A stretch of 64,000 nucleotides of DNA, taken from Thermocatellispora tengchongensis. GTDB lineage: Bacteria > Actinomycetota > Actinomycetes > Streptosporangiales > Streptosporangiaceae. The stretch spans positions 248,001-312,000 of the forward strand of contig NZ_JACHGN010000003.1 in assembly GCF_014202315.1 (NCBI RefSeq), given 5' to 3'. The notes under the pieces are model-generated. The model was not told where the DNA came from. It was given only the letters and a program-made list of their open reading frames with translations, and searched no databases. Below are positions 63,201 through 64,000 of the stretch, in pieces. Position 1 is the stretch's first letter. Each line of letters starts with the position of its first letter. Position numbers and translations under genes: made by a program.

Positions 63201-63231
63201 CGCCGGAGCCGGTTCGTGGCCGGCTCCGGCG
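63201..63231. terminator. Bidirectional terminator hairpin
   Basis: CGCCGGAGCCGG (63201-63212) pairs perfectly with CCGGCTCCGGCG (63220-63231) across a seven-base loop between convergent genes. Confidence 0.75.
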
Positions 63232-63244
63232 TGCGGGTCCTGGG

Positions 63245-64000
<756 letters not shown>

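Overview
The window is a GC-rich actinobacterial chromosome segment with almost no spare DNA: 61 protein genes, no rRNA or tRNA gene, no insertion sequence, no prophage and no CRISPR array that I can see, and no gene-free stretch over 300 bases. Frequent GTG starts, ATGA/GTGA stop-start overlaps and the conserved order pyrG - Nudix - xerD - parA-like - scpA - scpB - rluB - (aroH - tyrA) - cmk - der point to an actinomycete. Streptosporangiales-like relatives are my inference, not something proven by the sequence.

Layout. 181-14612: housekeeping block (CTP synthase, tyrosine recombinase, condensin partners ScpA/ScpB with a ParA-like ATPase, pseudouridine synthase, chorismate mutase, prephenate dehydrogenase, CMP kinase, GTPase Der), interrupted by a TetR regulator translationally coupled to a carotenoid-cleavage-type oxygenase. 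14758-18145: an LprG-like lipoprotein coupled to a P55-like MFS exporter, a MarR regulator and an Sfp-type phosphopantetheinyl transferase. 18237-24737: a complete branched-chain-amino-acid-type ABC importer (livF-G-H-M plus binding lipoprotein) followed by an aminopeptidase P, with a divergent PucR/CdaR-type regulator. 26287-28379: CBS-domain protein, an 80-residue coupled small protein and a repeat-rich bitopic membrane protein. 28657-37253: secreted subtilase and a five-gene peptide/nickel-type ABC importer. 37321-40502: Smr protein, GNAT enzyme, AzlCD exporter with divergent XRE-cupin regulator. 40523-42867: dihydroxyacetone kinase dhaK-L-M. 43033-46704: isatin-hydrolase-like enzyme, thiamine-diphosphate enzyme and cytochrome P450. 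46776-51841: acyltransferase, PPOX flavin/F420 protein, and a DUF4132-like protein paired with a 914-residue protein of unknown function.

51960-63112 is the most interesting region: an APC permease diverging from a GntR regulator and a cytosolic Cache-domain protein, then an apparent single operon of P450, 3Fe-4S ferredoxin, ferredoxin reductase, glutamine-synthetase-like ligase, a binding-protein domain without a signal peptide, two PuuD-type gamma-glutamyl hydrolases and an aldehyde dehydrogenase. I read it as an amine catabolic system: oxidative opening or dealkylation of an amine by the P450 chain, gamma-glutamylation, aldehyde oxidation and glutamate release, controlled by cytosolic ligand-binding proteins. 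A partial L-glutamate gamma-semialdehyde dehydrogenase gene runs off the right edge.

A second theme is minisatellites whose period is a multiple of three bases (9, 12, 15, 18, 21, 45 and 87 bp), both inside genes (rluB, livG tail, 27087 gene, XRE regulator) and between genes (28479, 40905). A third is a set of short TAGNNT-N7-start promoters that suggest leaderless transcripts.
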